Below, piece after piece: positions 43,500 to 58,000 of a DNA stretch of 64,000 nt (position 1 is its first letter; the number at the start of each line of letters is the position of its first letter). The stretch is from the NCBI GenBank assembly GCA_963575645.1, contig OY754469.1:37778753-37842752 (forward strand). Reading direction: 5' to 3'. The stretch is from Xanthostigma xanthostigma (lineage: Eukaryota; Arthropoda; Insecta; Raphidioptera; Raphidiidae). The notes beneath the pieces were generated by a model that had not been told where the DNA came from, ran no database searches, and saw nothing but the letters and a program-made list of their open reading frames with translations. A program made the translations under genes and the position numbers.

Positions 43500-44197
43500 C
43501 AACACACACACACACACACACAACAAGCACTAACACAGAGCAATCCGAAGCATACACACAGCAAGCGCAAATGAAACGTAACACGTCCCATAAACAGCGT
43601 CGCGCCAATTGCACGGTTTTACTCGCCATTAGATGTTTCACATTAAAAAAGTAGGTAAGCGGTAGGTACCTTAAAAAATATTATTGAGACATATTATACT
43701 TTGTATTTTATTTGTTATCATTTTACTATACAGAAAGATGATTAGACAAAATATTTAAATGACTCAAATAGACTAATTATTATTGTGATAAAGTGTTGTA
43801 ACTACTTGAATACTAAGAATATTATAAGTCCATTGTTTTCTCTGTCAGGTCTACTTGAATTTATGATTAAAGTACCTTAAACTTTAAATGATATTTAAAT
43901 TGAACAGTCAATTCTCAATTGTCAACATTGTATAATCTTTATTTAAAAGAAGCACGTTACATATAATTAATTGAAATAATAAAACTGTGACTTTGTCTGT
44001 ACATAGTCACATGACGGTGCATTATGGTAAAACATTTTTTCAAATTTACTTTTTGTACAAGTTCGAGCCGTTTAGCGTTTGCGTTAAATATTTAACACTA
44101 AAGGTGTAACCATAGCAACGAGAAACAAATCATATTATGTTATTTTTACGTAAGTAAACTCTTTTGTAAAATGAAATCGACTAATTTTTCAGACAAT

Positions 44198-44229
<32 letters not shown>

Positions 44230-44420
44230 AATAATAATAATGCGTTTAACGTCCGTTTCTTGACTTTATGTCATAACAGACGCCATTCGAACCATTTCCA
44301 CACTTCCCGTTATTTTCTACATTTTTAAACTTCAACTTAATAAATAGCAATGGGCGAATGAAGGAATTTTTAGGAAATTAGGATAAGGTAGGCAAATTTT
44401 GAGCATAAGAGTTTGTCAGG
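43500..44420. other. Intergenic, simple repeats only
   Basis: (CA)n near 43,502-43,522 and (ATA)n/(A)n near 44,198-44,240. No gene seen. Confidence 0.4.
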
Positions 44421-44454
44421 TAATCGGCCTTGGCCTTGAATAAGAAACCATCTC

Positions 44455-44635
44455 GATATTTATCTGGAATTGTTGAGGGAAACCACGGAAAACCTCAACA
44501 AGATGGCCGGTACAGGAATTACCGTTTCTCGGCGAGAGGCAGTGGGAAAAACTCCCAGCCACATCTGCTCCCGCCGGGATTCGAACCGGGTACCTCCCGA
44601 ATGTGAGTCTAGTGCTCTCACCGTAAAATTTTTTT
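44455..44635 (-). repeat. SINE-like repeat with tRNA-type B box
   Basis: On the minus strand GTGAGAGCACTAGACTCAC and GGTACCCGGTTCGAATCC (box B) are followed by GGCGGGAGCAG and then TGGGAGTTTTTCC and TTCCGTGGTTTCCCTC. This is the layout of a tRNA-derived SINE head and body. No tail or target duplication was delimited. Confidence 0.5.
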
Positions 44636-45009
44636 TTTTCAAATTGCGAATTTCATAAGCTTAAAATTGATAGAAACAAGTTAAAAGCATAGAATTATGG
44701 GGGAAAAAATTGAATTTTACAATCAACACTCTTATTGAAAATTGGACTCTCTTATAATCGGTTCTTAGGCATTTTTATACAGTTAAAGTTAAAAAAAATT
44801 CGATTTCATTTTCAAAAATAAATTATTGTTTATTGTTAACTTCTATACTTCTAAAGACTGTTTTGTATATCAGTAGATAAAATTTTTGAGTACCTACATA
44901 ACAAAAAGAAAATTTGTTGACACAGTGTGGTGAGGTATTTTTCATTTCTGAGTTATGATTTTTGGTGCCCCCTGAGACGTGGTGTCCTAAGCAGCTGCCT
45001 ACTTTGCTT

Positions 45010-45366
45010 ATGTAGGTTAGGTTGCAGGAACGGTTGTCTAAAAATTTGACAATGATTTTAGATTGTGAATATTCTCCACATGAAAAGCATAGTAGAGTTT
45101 TAAATCGACCCTGCTCTAAAAATAATTGACCGGTTGAAACAATGTTTTTCTTAAACTGTGTATTTATATATTTAGCATCGTTTTTTGTAGTTTCCACTTC
45201 GGAACGTTTTTTTGTGAGTACAATATAATGTGTTAGAATCTATATGACAGGGACTTTGAATACGATATTAGACTGCCCCTGATGTATGGAAACTGTAATT
45301 ATATGATCACAATCTAAGGTCATTGGCAAATCAAATTTTTTGACAATCCTTTCTACAGCCCAACAT
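45010..45366. mobile_element. TIR element, GGTTGCAG family, copy 2
   Basis: Ends ATGTAGGTTAGGTTGCAG and CTACAGCCCAACAT; interior AAATCGACCCTGCTC and TTTTTTGACAATCC match the 33,204 copy in the same orientation. Non-coding. Confidence 0.6.
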
Positions 45367-45849
45367 TAATGGTTCAGGTGGTAACCAAATGAACAAAACA
45401 ATAAAAGTAAAATTAAAATAAAACAAATAAATTACAAAAGCATACATAAACACAAACAGTATGTCAATTGTTTGGTCCATATTAGTGCTGTAAAGTGTTT
45501 TATTGCCAATTGAAGTGTTTAGTCGCACAAAATATTACCAAACAGTAGCGTAAAATATCACCAAAACTAATTAAGAATTGCGCCACTGTTTCTATTCTTA
45601 TGCGAGTCGATTTTTATTGTCAACAATTATTTCCGCGTTTAACTAATCGAAATAACTGAATTGTATTTTTTTGAAACGAAAATTTTATTGCGATGGTAAA
45701 TCCGTATGGCGATGAAATATGTTAAATAGAACCAACTACTGACGCACTATTTATGAACGAGTTTGGTTGGGACTGCCATTTCTAATTGGGTAGGCAAAGT
45801 AGTCAATAAGTTTCACCTCTATCGTGAGGGCCTTGCAAGAACTGCTTTG

Positions 45850-45990
45850 TTTTTGGAGCTCCGTACCTCAGAATAAAAAAACGAAATCCTTATAGGATCA
45901 TTTTTTGTGCGTCTATCCGTCAAAGCCCTTTTTTCTCAGGAATTGCGGAATGTATTAAAATGAAATTAAAATCAAATAATTTGGAAATTG
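45850..45990. repeat. Short relative of the 27.5-kb dispersed repeat
   Basis: It keeps CTCCGTACCTCAGAA, CCTTATAGGATCA and TTTTCTCAGGAATTGCGGA in the same order as 27,540-27,860, and ends early. Confidence 0.45.
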
Positions 45991-45999
45991 TTTATTGTT

Positions 46000-47695
46000 T
46001 ATTTAATCAATAGTAATCCATTCGGCCTGACCTGCCCCGGGGCAGTTTTCGATGCCGAAAACGCTGTTATTTTCCACTAATTCGAAAATTAGAAGAACTT
46101 TTCCATGCTTTAGTGGAAATGTTTACGGTTAAAATATCATCTTTATTCTACTGGCCTAAAAAGTGACGTTTGTTCAAAAATGAACTGTCAAAAATGTTAA
46201 AAATGAACTGTGTTATGGTAATAAGTCTCGTGTGACTACTAAAACTCTCTAAAGCTTTAAAAAAGTGAAAAAAAATCTCAAATCTGTTCTATAGTTCCTG
46301 AGTATTTGGTTTATTGTGTTATTTATTTTGCAGTATAGTGTACAACTTTTTATGAAATCAGTTTTAAACTAGCAGACATACGCTGTGTGTCTAATTTATC
46401 TGATCTTGAACTATTTATTATTTTTAAAGCTTTTTACGTCATCCGTTTCAAGCCAAGTGTCAAATAAAAAATGCAGTACTATTTTAATGATGTCACTTCT
46501 GCGTATTTCGTTTATGCTTCGTCATAGGCATTTAGTTTTCCCGTTTGCCAAGCTTACGTCAATAAACAAAACTTATTTTTAACCGACGCGAGGCGACGCC
46601 TAAGACGTCTAGTTTATAGTGACTACGGGTAAACATACTAAATGGGTGCAGAGTTATCCGCAGGTACCTCCGAATACGGACTATAGGAATGAGAGGGGGG
46701 AAGGTATTTAAATAATGAATCAAATCCATGTTTATGATGTTTTAATTATATTATTAAATATTATTAATAAACTGCAATATACACTGTAACACTAGTCACT
46801 ACTGCCATAAGCCGTGTGTCGTGTATCATGTATGTGTATGTACCGATATACGTACCGCCGAGTCAAAGCAGTCAAAGGTGTTTACTGAATGCATAGCATA
46901 TGACAATGATAGATGCTTATTTGTAGTAATGTGCTGCCGGTAAATGCAGCTCAAAAACGATCTAAATAACACGCTATAACTTGTGGGTCAGGAGTTGCAC
47001 GGTGTACACCGGAGGTATCTATAATTAATCTGTCGATGATGTTTCATCTGCTGCTTCGAAATGCAAAACAGCGCCTGCGTACAAGACAGTCTGCCACACA
47101 GAACACATACGAGTATTGTTATTTGCCAGTGGCTGTTGTTGATTGTGTAACTATTTCTTAACATTCAGTGGCGTAACTTCCCGTTTAAGGCCCGCGGCAA
47201 ATTTTACTGAATGTTGTAATAATAAGTGTTAGGATCAACGTTGCCAAACGTCCCAATTTTGGCGGGACGTTCCGATTTTTAAATCAAAATTAAATGTCCC
47301 GCGCGGGACTGGCTCAGTCCCGCTTTTTGGGGATAACTCGTGGATAACTTTAAAAGAAGTTAAATCTTCACAGAAACATCATGAATAAGTAATTCTTATA
47401 AATAATTATTCTCTTATTGTAAGTTGCAATTTGTAACACTCACTCCACAGACTATTGTTTGAAACGCCATATTTTTCTAATGAATAAAACTTTTTTAATT
47501 TTGATTTCTGTTTTTCTTTTATTCTGAAGACGAATAAGACTCAACTATTTAACGATAGGGTAAATCTGATTCAAAAATATTATTTTTTTTTAAATACATT
47601 TTCTATGACTATTTTTGCTATCTATTGTCACGTAAACGTAATTTTAATTCAAATAAAAAGATAAATAGATATTTGAAAACTTCTGATTATATACG
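46000..47695. other. Intergenic, no gene recognised
   Basis: No exon or RNA gene was supported. Short GC-rich stretches (CCTGCCCCGGGGCAG near 46,030, GGGACTGGCTCAGTCCCG near 47,305) form small hairpins only. Confidence 0.35.
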
Positions 47696-47701
47696 TTTTT
47701 A

Positions 47702-47831
47702 GTGTATTTGCCATAAGGCACTTACACTATTGGCGTCGGTCGGATGGCGGGACCTAGGGGTCGGACCAAAATTTCTCGACGTTTCATAGCCTCCTAAACA
47801 CTTTGGCACAATTTTTGGAAAAGTATGTTTA

Positions 47832-47880
<49 letters not shown>

Positions 47881-48351
47881 ATAGGTACGGGCAATAACTT
47901 TCGAAGGAGTTAATTGATTTTAACGAAATTTGGACCACATGTTAAAATCCATCACCGCACGAAGCCTATTTAAAATGGGCCCAATCGGGCCACTTTAAGG
48001 GTGGGATTTAGGGGTTGAAAAACATTTTTGGGCCCAAAAATACCGAAAAATTTCTTAGAATCGTTTCAAAATTGAAATTTAACCCTTTAGTAATGATTAA
48101 AATGTGCTACCAAAATTTTATTAAAATCGGCCCGACAGGACCGGACTTAAAAATTTTATGAAAACGTTAGTTTGTAGATATGGGTATATTTAGAGAAGGG
48201 TGAATTTAATTTGTTGTATTGACAGTAATATTAAAATTAAGAAGAAAATATTATTTTAAGGGGTGTATTAAGGGGTTAAATTTTTTATTTTGTTAAAAAA
48301 TAAAGTTAAGTTTATATAAGGGAGCCACACTGCCTATAATAGCAAATACAC
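47702..48351. mobile_element. TA-flanked TIR element with AT microsatellite
   Basis: Ends GTGTATTTGC and GCAAATACAC, each flanked by TA (47700-47701 and 48352-48353). The interior has a (TA)n run at 47,835-47,885 and a phrase CGAAGGAGTTAATTGATTTT. 650 bp, non-coding. A TA duplication fits a Tc1/mariner-type element, but a 10-bp TIR is weak evidence. Confidence 0.5.
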
Positions 48352-48696
48352 TATATTGTCGACAGGGTTTCGCACTGCGACCCGAGTTTTTTTACTATGT
48401 CCCGCTTTCGACGAAAGAATCCCTCTGTTTTCACTCAAAGAGTTCCAAAATCCAGACTTGGCAAAAAAAAAACCTGGCACCGTCCTGCCACCCTATAATT
48501 ATAATATGATTCATTCTAAAAGTATGAAGTACCTAAGATTTTGGTTGTTCTGCAGCTCTTCAGCGCTCATTGAGGAACCGCCGCTTATCTGACACAATCA
48601 CTTGTTGCATCATATATTAGCACAGACCGTTTCACGTAAAATATTAATGAGTGTTTTTTTATTTTAATGTTACTATATTCCCAAAATTGACCTTCC

Positions 48697-48778
48697 TTAA
48701 GGCCTAGCACACATGAAGAGCGTTCAACGCGCGTTGGCGCAACGCGCGTTGAACGCCTCTCATATAAACTAGGCCTAA
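48697..48778. repeat. Compact palindromic repeat 3' of ABCA
   Basis: AGGCCTAG / CTAGGCCT ends enclose an inner palindrome GCGTTCAACGCGCGTTG-GCG-CAACGCGCGTTGAACGC. TTA lies at the left and TAA at the right. It may be a minimal Harbinger-type MITE; it lies about 225 bp beyond the ABCA stop codon. Confidence 0.5.
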
Positions 48779-48976
48779 GCCTAAAAGTCAAATGGACGAG
48801 AAAAGAAGTCAACTGTGCATTTTGTGTAGGTAACGTTTTTCTTTTTTTTTTTTTGTTCATAGAGAGATCGATGGTGAGTTCAAAAAAGTGTTTTTCATCT
48901 GAAATATAATTCTCTAATAAAAAAGGATAATTAGTTCTGGTTACAAAAAAAAAAAAAATTATCCGATTACGTCAAA

Positions 48977-48982
48977 TTTATT
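48977..48982 (-). promoter_or_regulatory. ABCA polyadenylation signal
   Basis: AATAAA on the minus strand 19 nt after the ABCA stop codon, followed by a T-rich region. The 3'UTR would be very short. Confidence 0.55.
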
Positions 48983-49000
48983 AAAAAAAAAAATTGTACA

Positions 49001-52000
49001 TTATACATGCGTCCATTCATCATCTTCTAATTTAGATGTCTTCAGTGAAGTCATTAAAATACTTTCAGGTTTCAGTCCGTTTTCTAGGTTAATTTTCACA
49101 CTTTTGTCTTGAGTATTCGTTAAATTTACAAAAACCTGAAAAAAATAAGAAACTAGAAACGTTGTATTATTTAGATCGGTGATGTCAAAGATATTCAGAC
49201 ACCTGACATAGCTTATCAAAAACAACAGACCTCAGGTGTCTGGATCCTCAATCTCAAGATAATTTACCATTTTTATTACCTTTATATAAATAAATGAAGA
49301 TTTTAATTAAGTATCTGTTTTAGTTTTTAATTTAGAGTTTGGCCCGCTAACATACCCTAAATCTTATAAATAGTCCTTTATAAAGATCAGTCTGACACTC
49401 CTGATTTATATAACTATATTCAATTTGCTGTATACTGACAGTAGGTACCTGTCTTCGAGCAATTCCAAACTCCACTTTGAATTAAGTTTTGTTTACGGTT
49501 ATTATGATTTTGTGTAAGATGCGTTTCACAATAATTCAATCATCCACGATTTAGACGCTTTTTTTGAAAGTCAACTTACCTGATCTAAGGTACTGTGACT
49601 TATAGTAAAATCTTCGATGTCCACAACAGCAGATATCTGCGTCATCCTGTCAAACAATTGACTGACGGACAAATGATCAATTGGCACTAAATATCTACTA
49701 AAACAATGATGCTGATACTGCAACGACAATCCGGGGAACTTGGTCATCATCAATGTATTCAAATCAGTTTGTTTCTTTGGCTCTATTGTTTTTATGTCCA
49801 CGATATACCCTGCTCCATATCTGTTGAACATTTACCAATTAAAAATACATTCATCTTGATCAATATTAACGCCCTACTCGTTTTTTTATTGTTATATTTT
49901 TAGTATTGCACGGAAAACTGAACCGGGCCCATGTTTTTTGTTCTAATGAAACCAGATATTGCTTTGAAATTATGAGTAAACAAGTGTGCTGCCTGCAATA
50001 TCTTTATACAACTGTTAAATAAAAAATATAAAATCAATCAAATGTTTCAAACAAAATTGCAAAAAAATATTATTAGGAAAATGCTATTATAATTATGAGG
50101 AATTTTTAAGGGACACTTTTTAAAAAACGTACTTATTATGTAATCTATGTTTCACTAATGTATTTTAATGTATTTTATTCTTTGACGAATCCACATGCAC
50201 GCGTGCATCACGGATCTAAATAAATTTGAATTTGAATATTAATGTTCATGTCAATACAATATAGATTCCTTCCCAGAACAATAAATGGTTCCCTTGAAGA
50301 TAGTTGCAGATTGCAAATGTATATCCAGGAAGATAGATTTGTCTCCAGACTCTGTGCTCACGTCGAAGCAAATCCCTCCGTAAAAGACTGAATATTTGAA
50401 TGTCTGTAAGGGATCTATTTGGTGTTCTGGAGAGGGATTTACTTCGACGTAAAGACAGCAGACAGCAAACCTTTCTCACGATCTTCACCATACTCATTCA
50501 CAAACATCTGACGATCTCAACACTGGTTTCATCAAAAACAAAGCATGATTCCAGTTCAGTCATTCCTTTAGCACTAAAAGTATTGCAGAAAAATGGAATG
50601 GTACGTTTATTTTGACCAGATGTTTGATATAAATTTTGCCGTTCACTAATTTTACTTCAAATTACCTATCTTTCAAGTCTTGAGGCGTCCCGGTGCATTC
50701 AGCACGACCATCAATAAGAATGGCGACTTGAGAGCACAGGGTTTCCGATTCTTCCATACTGTGTGACGTCAGAATTACTGATCGGTTGTCTTTTATTACT
50801 TTGCGTATAACAGAAGCCATCATTTGTCGTGAATGGGAATCCATACCACTGAAAAATAAATCAACACCAATGCTTCAAGTTCCGGTACGACTTCGAAAGT
50901 AGGTTTAAGATTTACTTTAGTACTAAATTTTACAAGGTATTTTTTTAGTACTAAAACTGTTTAATCTAGTTACTAGAATTTCGTTAGATGACGGCGAAAT
51001 TTAGTTACCAAAATTACTCTTAAATTTATATTTCACATCTACCAGGCGCTTCATGCCGACTCACATTTTTTTTTATAAAACTTATATCACTTGGAATCGA
51101 AACTTAAAATATAGGGTATCTTTTATCTGGCTCTATTTTTGCCACAATCGACAATAACGTGAACAACTTAATTCCGCAATTTACGGAATATTCCATAAAA
51201 CAAATAAGTATAATTATACCTGGTTGGCTCGTCCATTAAGATTATTGGAGCTTTTCCTAACAACGCCACGGCTGCACATAGTTTTCTTTTGTTTCCACCG
51301 CTTAAATTTTCCACTCTTTGGTTAGCATATTGTTGAAGTCCAAACATTGTTAAAGCGCGTTTTGAATACTAAAAGATGAAGATTCCGTTTTCAAGTAGCC
51401 AACATTTATTGCTTTTCAAAAATATTAAAGTTAAGCAGAAATGTTTAGTATAATAATATGCAAGAAAATGTTAAGTGAAGATACAATTTATCCCTTTCGA
51501 ATACCGCAAACCCAATCTTAATTGGTCGATTCAAAACATTACGAAGGTACGATTGAAATTTGTTTACAAACGCACGAACATACACGAACATCACTCTAAA
51601 AACAACCAGAATAGGTTCCGGGGTCTTCAAAACGTCGACAACTATTGAAACTTCTATTTTCGAAAATAGGACTAAAAACAATAACTTCCCGAATTAAAAA
51701 AAAACATTTTTTTAGCAGGAATCTAGTTTTAATGCATTTATAGTGAACTTTACTTCTAATGATTTTTTTTTTAATTTAGGGAAGAAAAAAAATGTGCTTC
51801 AACTGCTTATTATGATATAATAAAAAACACCTCAAAGAAACTTCATCAAAGTCTTGAAAAAACTATTTCTGTTATATATTTATATTAAAATATATCAAAT
51901 TTTCCCGCTAGTTTCAAAAAAACGCCACATCAGAATGCGGAAGCATCTATTGTTATGATGTTTACATCAGCTATAAACACTTGACATACTTAAAATTGTG

Positions 52001-55000
52001 GGAGGAAATGAGATAATGCTATGCATGAATAAAGCTCTAAAGAAAAACAATAAAGTTTGTTAAATTTCTGTGGCGTTCCATTGATAGATACTCCATCAGA
52101 TGTCGTCACGAGACAAAATGTTTACAATGCTATTATTTATATGTTAAACAATTGTAAATACTTATATTATTTACTACAGAGTGTCGACCGTTGATCCACT
52201 AAATACTTTCTGGTTGATGAACTTCTCTGTTTACAATATAAATACACATAATATCAGGAGCTATGCGATAAAAACATGAAAAATTATTATGTTTCTTTGA
52301 ATAATTTTGAAACTTCTTGATCTATTGACCCCAAAATCTAATCAAATCTAAGACTCAATAAACCCTTTCGAATATCGCAAACCCAATTTCTATTAAGCGA
52401 TTCGTTCAAAAGATATCGTACGACAAACATATACCAGGGGTGCGCGAATCTATGGCACGCGTGCCACAGATGGCACCGCTACAAATTATTATTGGCACGG
52501 CATTGATTGAGGCACAAAATCGAAATAATTATCACCAAACAACAAATACGAAAAAGTTTCATGGCGCTCGAAATTATTCTATTTATCTATGTTTGATTCA
52601 TTTTTTTTGACAACTAAATTTCCTTGACTGTTTGTTGGCACGTCACAACTACATTCAATATTTTTGAAGAAAATTGGCACGTAGGTGCAGAAAGGTTCGC
52701 CACCCCTGTCATATACGAACATCACTCCAAAAACAACCAGAAACAATTCCTGGCCTGGATCCTCAAAATGTTGACATCAGCTGTTAAAAATTTGATTTTC
52801 GAAAATCGGACTGAGAACAATAACTTACTGAATTTTTGAAAATTTTGATTTTCTTAACTCGTAATTTGTAACGTTGATTTTTGACACGGGGTTATTTTGT
52901 TGATTATAATTTATGAACAAAACAGTCATCATTTTCATAAAACTGGCCTAGACAGCAGTCGGTAGAAGATTGAAACTTCTACTATTCTCTGTTGTCGAAC
53001 GTCTATAGTTTAGAATATACTATGTATAATTACACCCTAAATACTAGCTTATCTCAAAATATTAGCCTTTACCAAAAGCTCTTGTAATATCCGTGTTGAA
53101 AAAATGATTAAAAAGTCCCAAATCAAATCACCAAAATAAGTGTATAGAAAATCGCAAGAATTATGCAGGAAAAAATATTTACAATACTTTTATACAAACC
53201 ATTTGAATATTGGTGATACCTTTGAGGGTTGCGTAAAAGTTCAAACATTGCAGCGTCGTCAATTTGGGATCCATGGCGTCCCCTTGGGGACAGTACCCCA
53301 GCTGGCCGTCGTACAAAGGTTCTCTACCAATATCGTTACCGTTAATCAATATCTTACCGGAAGTGGGTTTATGTTCGGTGGTAAGCATACGGAATGTGGT
53401 CGATTTGCCAGCCCCATTTACACCGAGCAATCCAAAACACTGAAAAATACACAATTATACCAAAATAGCCGTACGCAAGGCACTCTACGAAAAATTATGG
53501 GAGCAGTAGTATCACAAAGTCTTAACCAGGAGACCCAGTTCGAGCGTAGCGATGGACTGATATCTGTCGCATGAACCAATATGGCGTTAGCTACTGGGTA
53601 ACGCACACATGTTCATGGCTTACATGTGTGTAGTGTCTGCGAAGGTAAACAACTTTGGTAACTATGACGAAAACAAACGGAAAGAACCGCAGTTTTCCCG
53701 GGTAGTGATAACAGCGCCATCTCGCGTGCGCCAGAAAACGGTCCGTCTCGAAACACAGCAAGCATAGGAAGCTCCTGGTTACAGACTTCATGAGCAGTTA
53801 CGCCACTGCGTAAGGACTATAATGCTTTATAAATAATACTAATAGCATTTATTCACACTTATAGAGTAGCTATCGCTCGAGTGAAGGTTCATACTTCTAC
53901 ACTAATGTAAAAATTAGTTCTCGAAGTATGTGAAATACAGTTTGAGCCTACAGGAGAACAATGATCTTTGGATGCATTAATGAGAGCGGATAGTATAACC
54001 ACAGGATAGTCTAGCCACCAATCTTCATGAAAAGATCCAGACTATTGGAGAGTTAGATCCAGGATAAGGAGGAGCACAAAGATTCTTATAGGGTGACGTG
54101 TATTAATGGACTTATTAACCATAAGCCCTAATTCATGGAAAATGCAGTTGCAAATATGATTTATTACGAGATTGATTAGTTGTTTAGATGTGTCACTAAC
54201 TGACTTGTCATCCGCCGCGATAGTGGAAGTTTCGGGTTTAAGCCTCGATAGTGATATTGTATGGAAAATAAATTTTTCTTATATAGAATGTGTGTTTCAT
54301 ATAACATTGTTGTATAATAACAAAGAAATGCATTTTAAGAGTTTCGTTCGACGTACCTGCCCAGGATACACTTTTATTGATAAATTGTTTACTGCAACTT
54401 TTGTACCAAGTGCGGTTTCAAATTCCTTTCTCAATAAAACTGTTTCTAAAAGGCAAGTTCCTTTTGGCGATTCGATCGTTCTGAAATAATAATTATTTTA
54501 AGTTTTTAACTGGCCCTGGCTAAATTCTTGTTAAAGTAAATCTTTCCGTTTTACTCAAATAAAATAATTGTAACAGAAACTGTTCCAACACTTACTTTGA
54601 ACGATATTTTAATGAAAAATTATTTTCAATATATAATTTCACCGCAAACAAAACGGCTCCAACTATAATTAAATACGTATAATGTATCCCCATTAAACCC
54701 CATTCAAAAGGTGAATCGTAAGCATCGATGTGGAAACGTGACAGAATATCGGCCTGAAAATAAAAAAAATCAAAAGTTCAAATCTTTTTCAATCACAGAT
54801 TTGTTACTAATTATTTTACCTTAATATTATTTTTCGAAATTTCAACAAGTCCGTCTCCCAAATTGAACTGCGGTAAGATAAGAAATATTTTATGTAAAAT
54901 ATATCTAAGATCTTCAACTTCCTATAAAAGAAAAAGAGAAAAAATAATATTAAGAAAACGAATTATCGCATAAGAAGTTTCACTTCAAAAATCGTACTTT

Positions 55001-58000
55001 AGTTTCGCCCAGTATATCCATTAACAAAATGCAAACCAAACTGGACAAGCCAATGGAAACGTTTCCGCAAAAAGCGGCGATGTTTGCAACACTGGCGTCT
55101 TTGAAGAACGATTCAGCCAAATAAACCATTGGAATGCATGCCCATCTAAAAAAAATATTATTTTATAGGGTTTTGATAAAAACAAATTATTATGTAAAAA
55201 AATGAATCTTGCAATTCCGCAGTTTTAAAGTAAGCCCACCCTAAGATGGCGTCTAACTGAAGATGCGAGTGCAACAATAGCATGTGTAATTGCAATGTAG
55301 GCAAGTTTTCATAAGTGATTACGGGCCAATAGCTTCCCTCTCAGAAAAAGTCATTCTGCCTATAATAATGCTCATTGAAATGATGAAAACTTATCTCAAC
55401 GAAGAGATGAATATGATCCTTGGTTGAAGAAATTCTTCATTGCATAGGATCAGAAATAAATATAGTTTAAAAAAAACTAAAAAACACGCTTTATATCGAA
55501 CTAGAAAGTAAAAAATATTTTTTTTTAAAATAAGCTTAAAACAATAATGAATAAAAAAATACAAATACTATAATTGTGAAAAAAGCGTGGGGCGCTATGT
55601 TCCACATTTTCGTACATCGAACGCCCCACGCTTTATTCACAATAATACTTGTATTTTTTTATTCATTATTGTTTTAAGCTTATTTAAAAAAAAAATATTT
55701 TTTACTTTTTAGTTCGATATAAAGCGTGTTTTTTAGTTTTTTTAAACTATATTTATTTTCCACTTTTTAGTTCGATTTATTGTCAAAAATTTGCCGAAAA
55801 AAACAATTTTTTTTTCGGCGTGGACGGGATTAGAACACACGACCCGTGATTCCGAGAGTTAACGTCAGCGAAGACCCGTGCCTTAGACCGCACGGCTAAC
55901 CACTGTAGTTACAGTGCTAGCATATTATACTACTGTAATAAACCACTTGCTGTAGTTCAAACGAAGGTTACAAACAAACACACATACATACATACAAACT
56001 TACATGTGAAGTTAATATAAAGCGTGTAAAAAATACTATAGTAGAAATTGCATTTATTATGCTGACGTTTCGATAATTATTTTTGTCATCTTTGGAGCTC
56101 AAATACGGTTTAGGATAGTATTTTTGTTACTGTTAATGTTAATGTTAATTCCTTCCCAGAACAATAAATGGTTGCAAATGTATATCCAGATGCTCGCCAT
56201 ACTCGTTCACTAAATTATAGACGCTTGACAAGATCATAAGCGTCTAATGTATAATAGAAATACCTAACAAATAACTACAATGAGAGGTCAATGCTATAAA
56301 ACTTACCCATACAAGAACAACAAAAGTGTAACTGCACTTAGATTTTGCTTCGCAACATAAATTGGTAAACCAAAGATCTCGAATACGACTATGGCTAAAA
56401 TAATTGATCCAATAAACATCTGAAACAAACACAAATTATTTTCGAAAGAAAGATGTTCGAATTTTAGTGTATTGTGGAAACTTTTTTTTAAATATTTAGT
56501 GTCTTCACATCGAAAGTTCCATATTATTCATTTACAAGAGACTCGTTGATGGCTTGTGAACTCACAGGCGGATTTTTAAGGAAAAAAATATTTTCATCTA
56601 TTCCGAATGATTTGGGTGGATTTATATGTATGTTTCAGCGTCGGTCTGGCCTCAGGGAATACCGGGACTTTTCCTGGTGGGCCGCCGGTCCTCTGTGGGC
56701 CGGTCCGGAGCTTTTTTTTAGTTACATGGTCACGTAAAGGCGTGATGAGTTCATTTAGAACAATTGTTTTACAATTTTCCCGGCAACTTTTTAGGTCCAT
56801 TGAATTTTCATTCAGTCATATATTTTCAAAGTAAATCCCAAAAAGCTGAAGGTTATTATTAATAGTCTGGTGTTTTATAGAGTGTGAAAAGCATGTTTGC
56901 CATTAAATACGCAAAATCACAAAAACCTTAAACAAAACGTTATTCAGAGTGCCGTTTGCGATTACATGAAGATATAACAGAGTGGGAAGCATACGTTTTA
57001 CGGTTTTACAATTTATAGACTTAAAAGCTTTTTGGCACTAACCCCTAAATCCCAAACAAAAGCAGTCGTCCAATACAAAATCGGATTGACGCCGCTCAGA
57101 TACTGTATCCTCTTTTCTTCCCTGACTCTTTCTTCAACCAGGTAAATAACTCCACTGGCTGAAACCAAACTGAACGCCAGGACGATAATTAAAGCTATAC
57201 CGACGTCAGCTATATGTTGAACACTGTAACCAAAACAACAATATTTTACTGCCAATTATACATTTTTATTAGGATACCTGCTTTTATCCAAAACGAAGAT
57301 ATACAAATTCATCAACACTCTAAAATATGCAAAACTGTATTGTACAGTTCACTAAAGTAGCTGTTAGAATAGGTCCAAAAGACTGTATCAGTCACCCAGT
57401 CCACGAACTGTGCCAGCTAGTACAAGGAACGAGGATATTGGATCGGGTGCTATAAGAGATTAGGCGATAACACTAAGCCCTAGAGGCTGCAGTATTCCTG
57501 GTCACAAACCGACTCCCATTGAAAAAAAGTATCTGTTCAAATTTATTTTCCATATACTATAGAGGGCCCACCATAAAAGTGTGCCAGGGCACCCTGATTT
57601 GTAGTTACGTCACTGACTGGCCCGCAAAAACATGCATTCTGAAATTGCATATGATCTTATATTCGAAATTTAAAATGTGAGTCATACATATTGTTGTAGT
57701 ACATAAGCGGCACAGATTTTACGAGTGGAACGGATATGCGGTACATTGTTTCACTGCTTTGCCGCTCTATTTAGCGAAGCGTACTATAATGATGAGTCAC
57801 TCTTTGAATTTCGGTCACAGACTATAGTAAATTTTAACCAACAGATAAGTTAATTTGAGAGCTAACTTACACCGTACTTCGGCTGAATTGCTCTTTGGAT
57901 AACCTGACAGGATGGTTAACCGTGGTTATGCTGCAATTATCGCATTGCGTGCGTAAGACGGCGTTTGTTAACCGGTTAACATAAGATGGCAAGGCATGAT

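Noticed and set aside
53140-53574. Plus-strand 144-residue ORF
   Set aside because: It is the antisense shadow of the ABCA Walker A exon.
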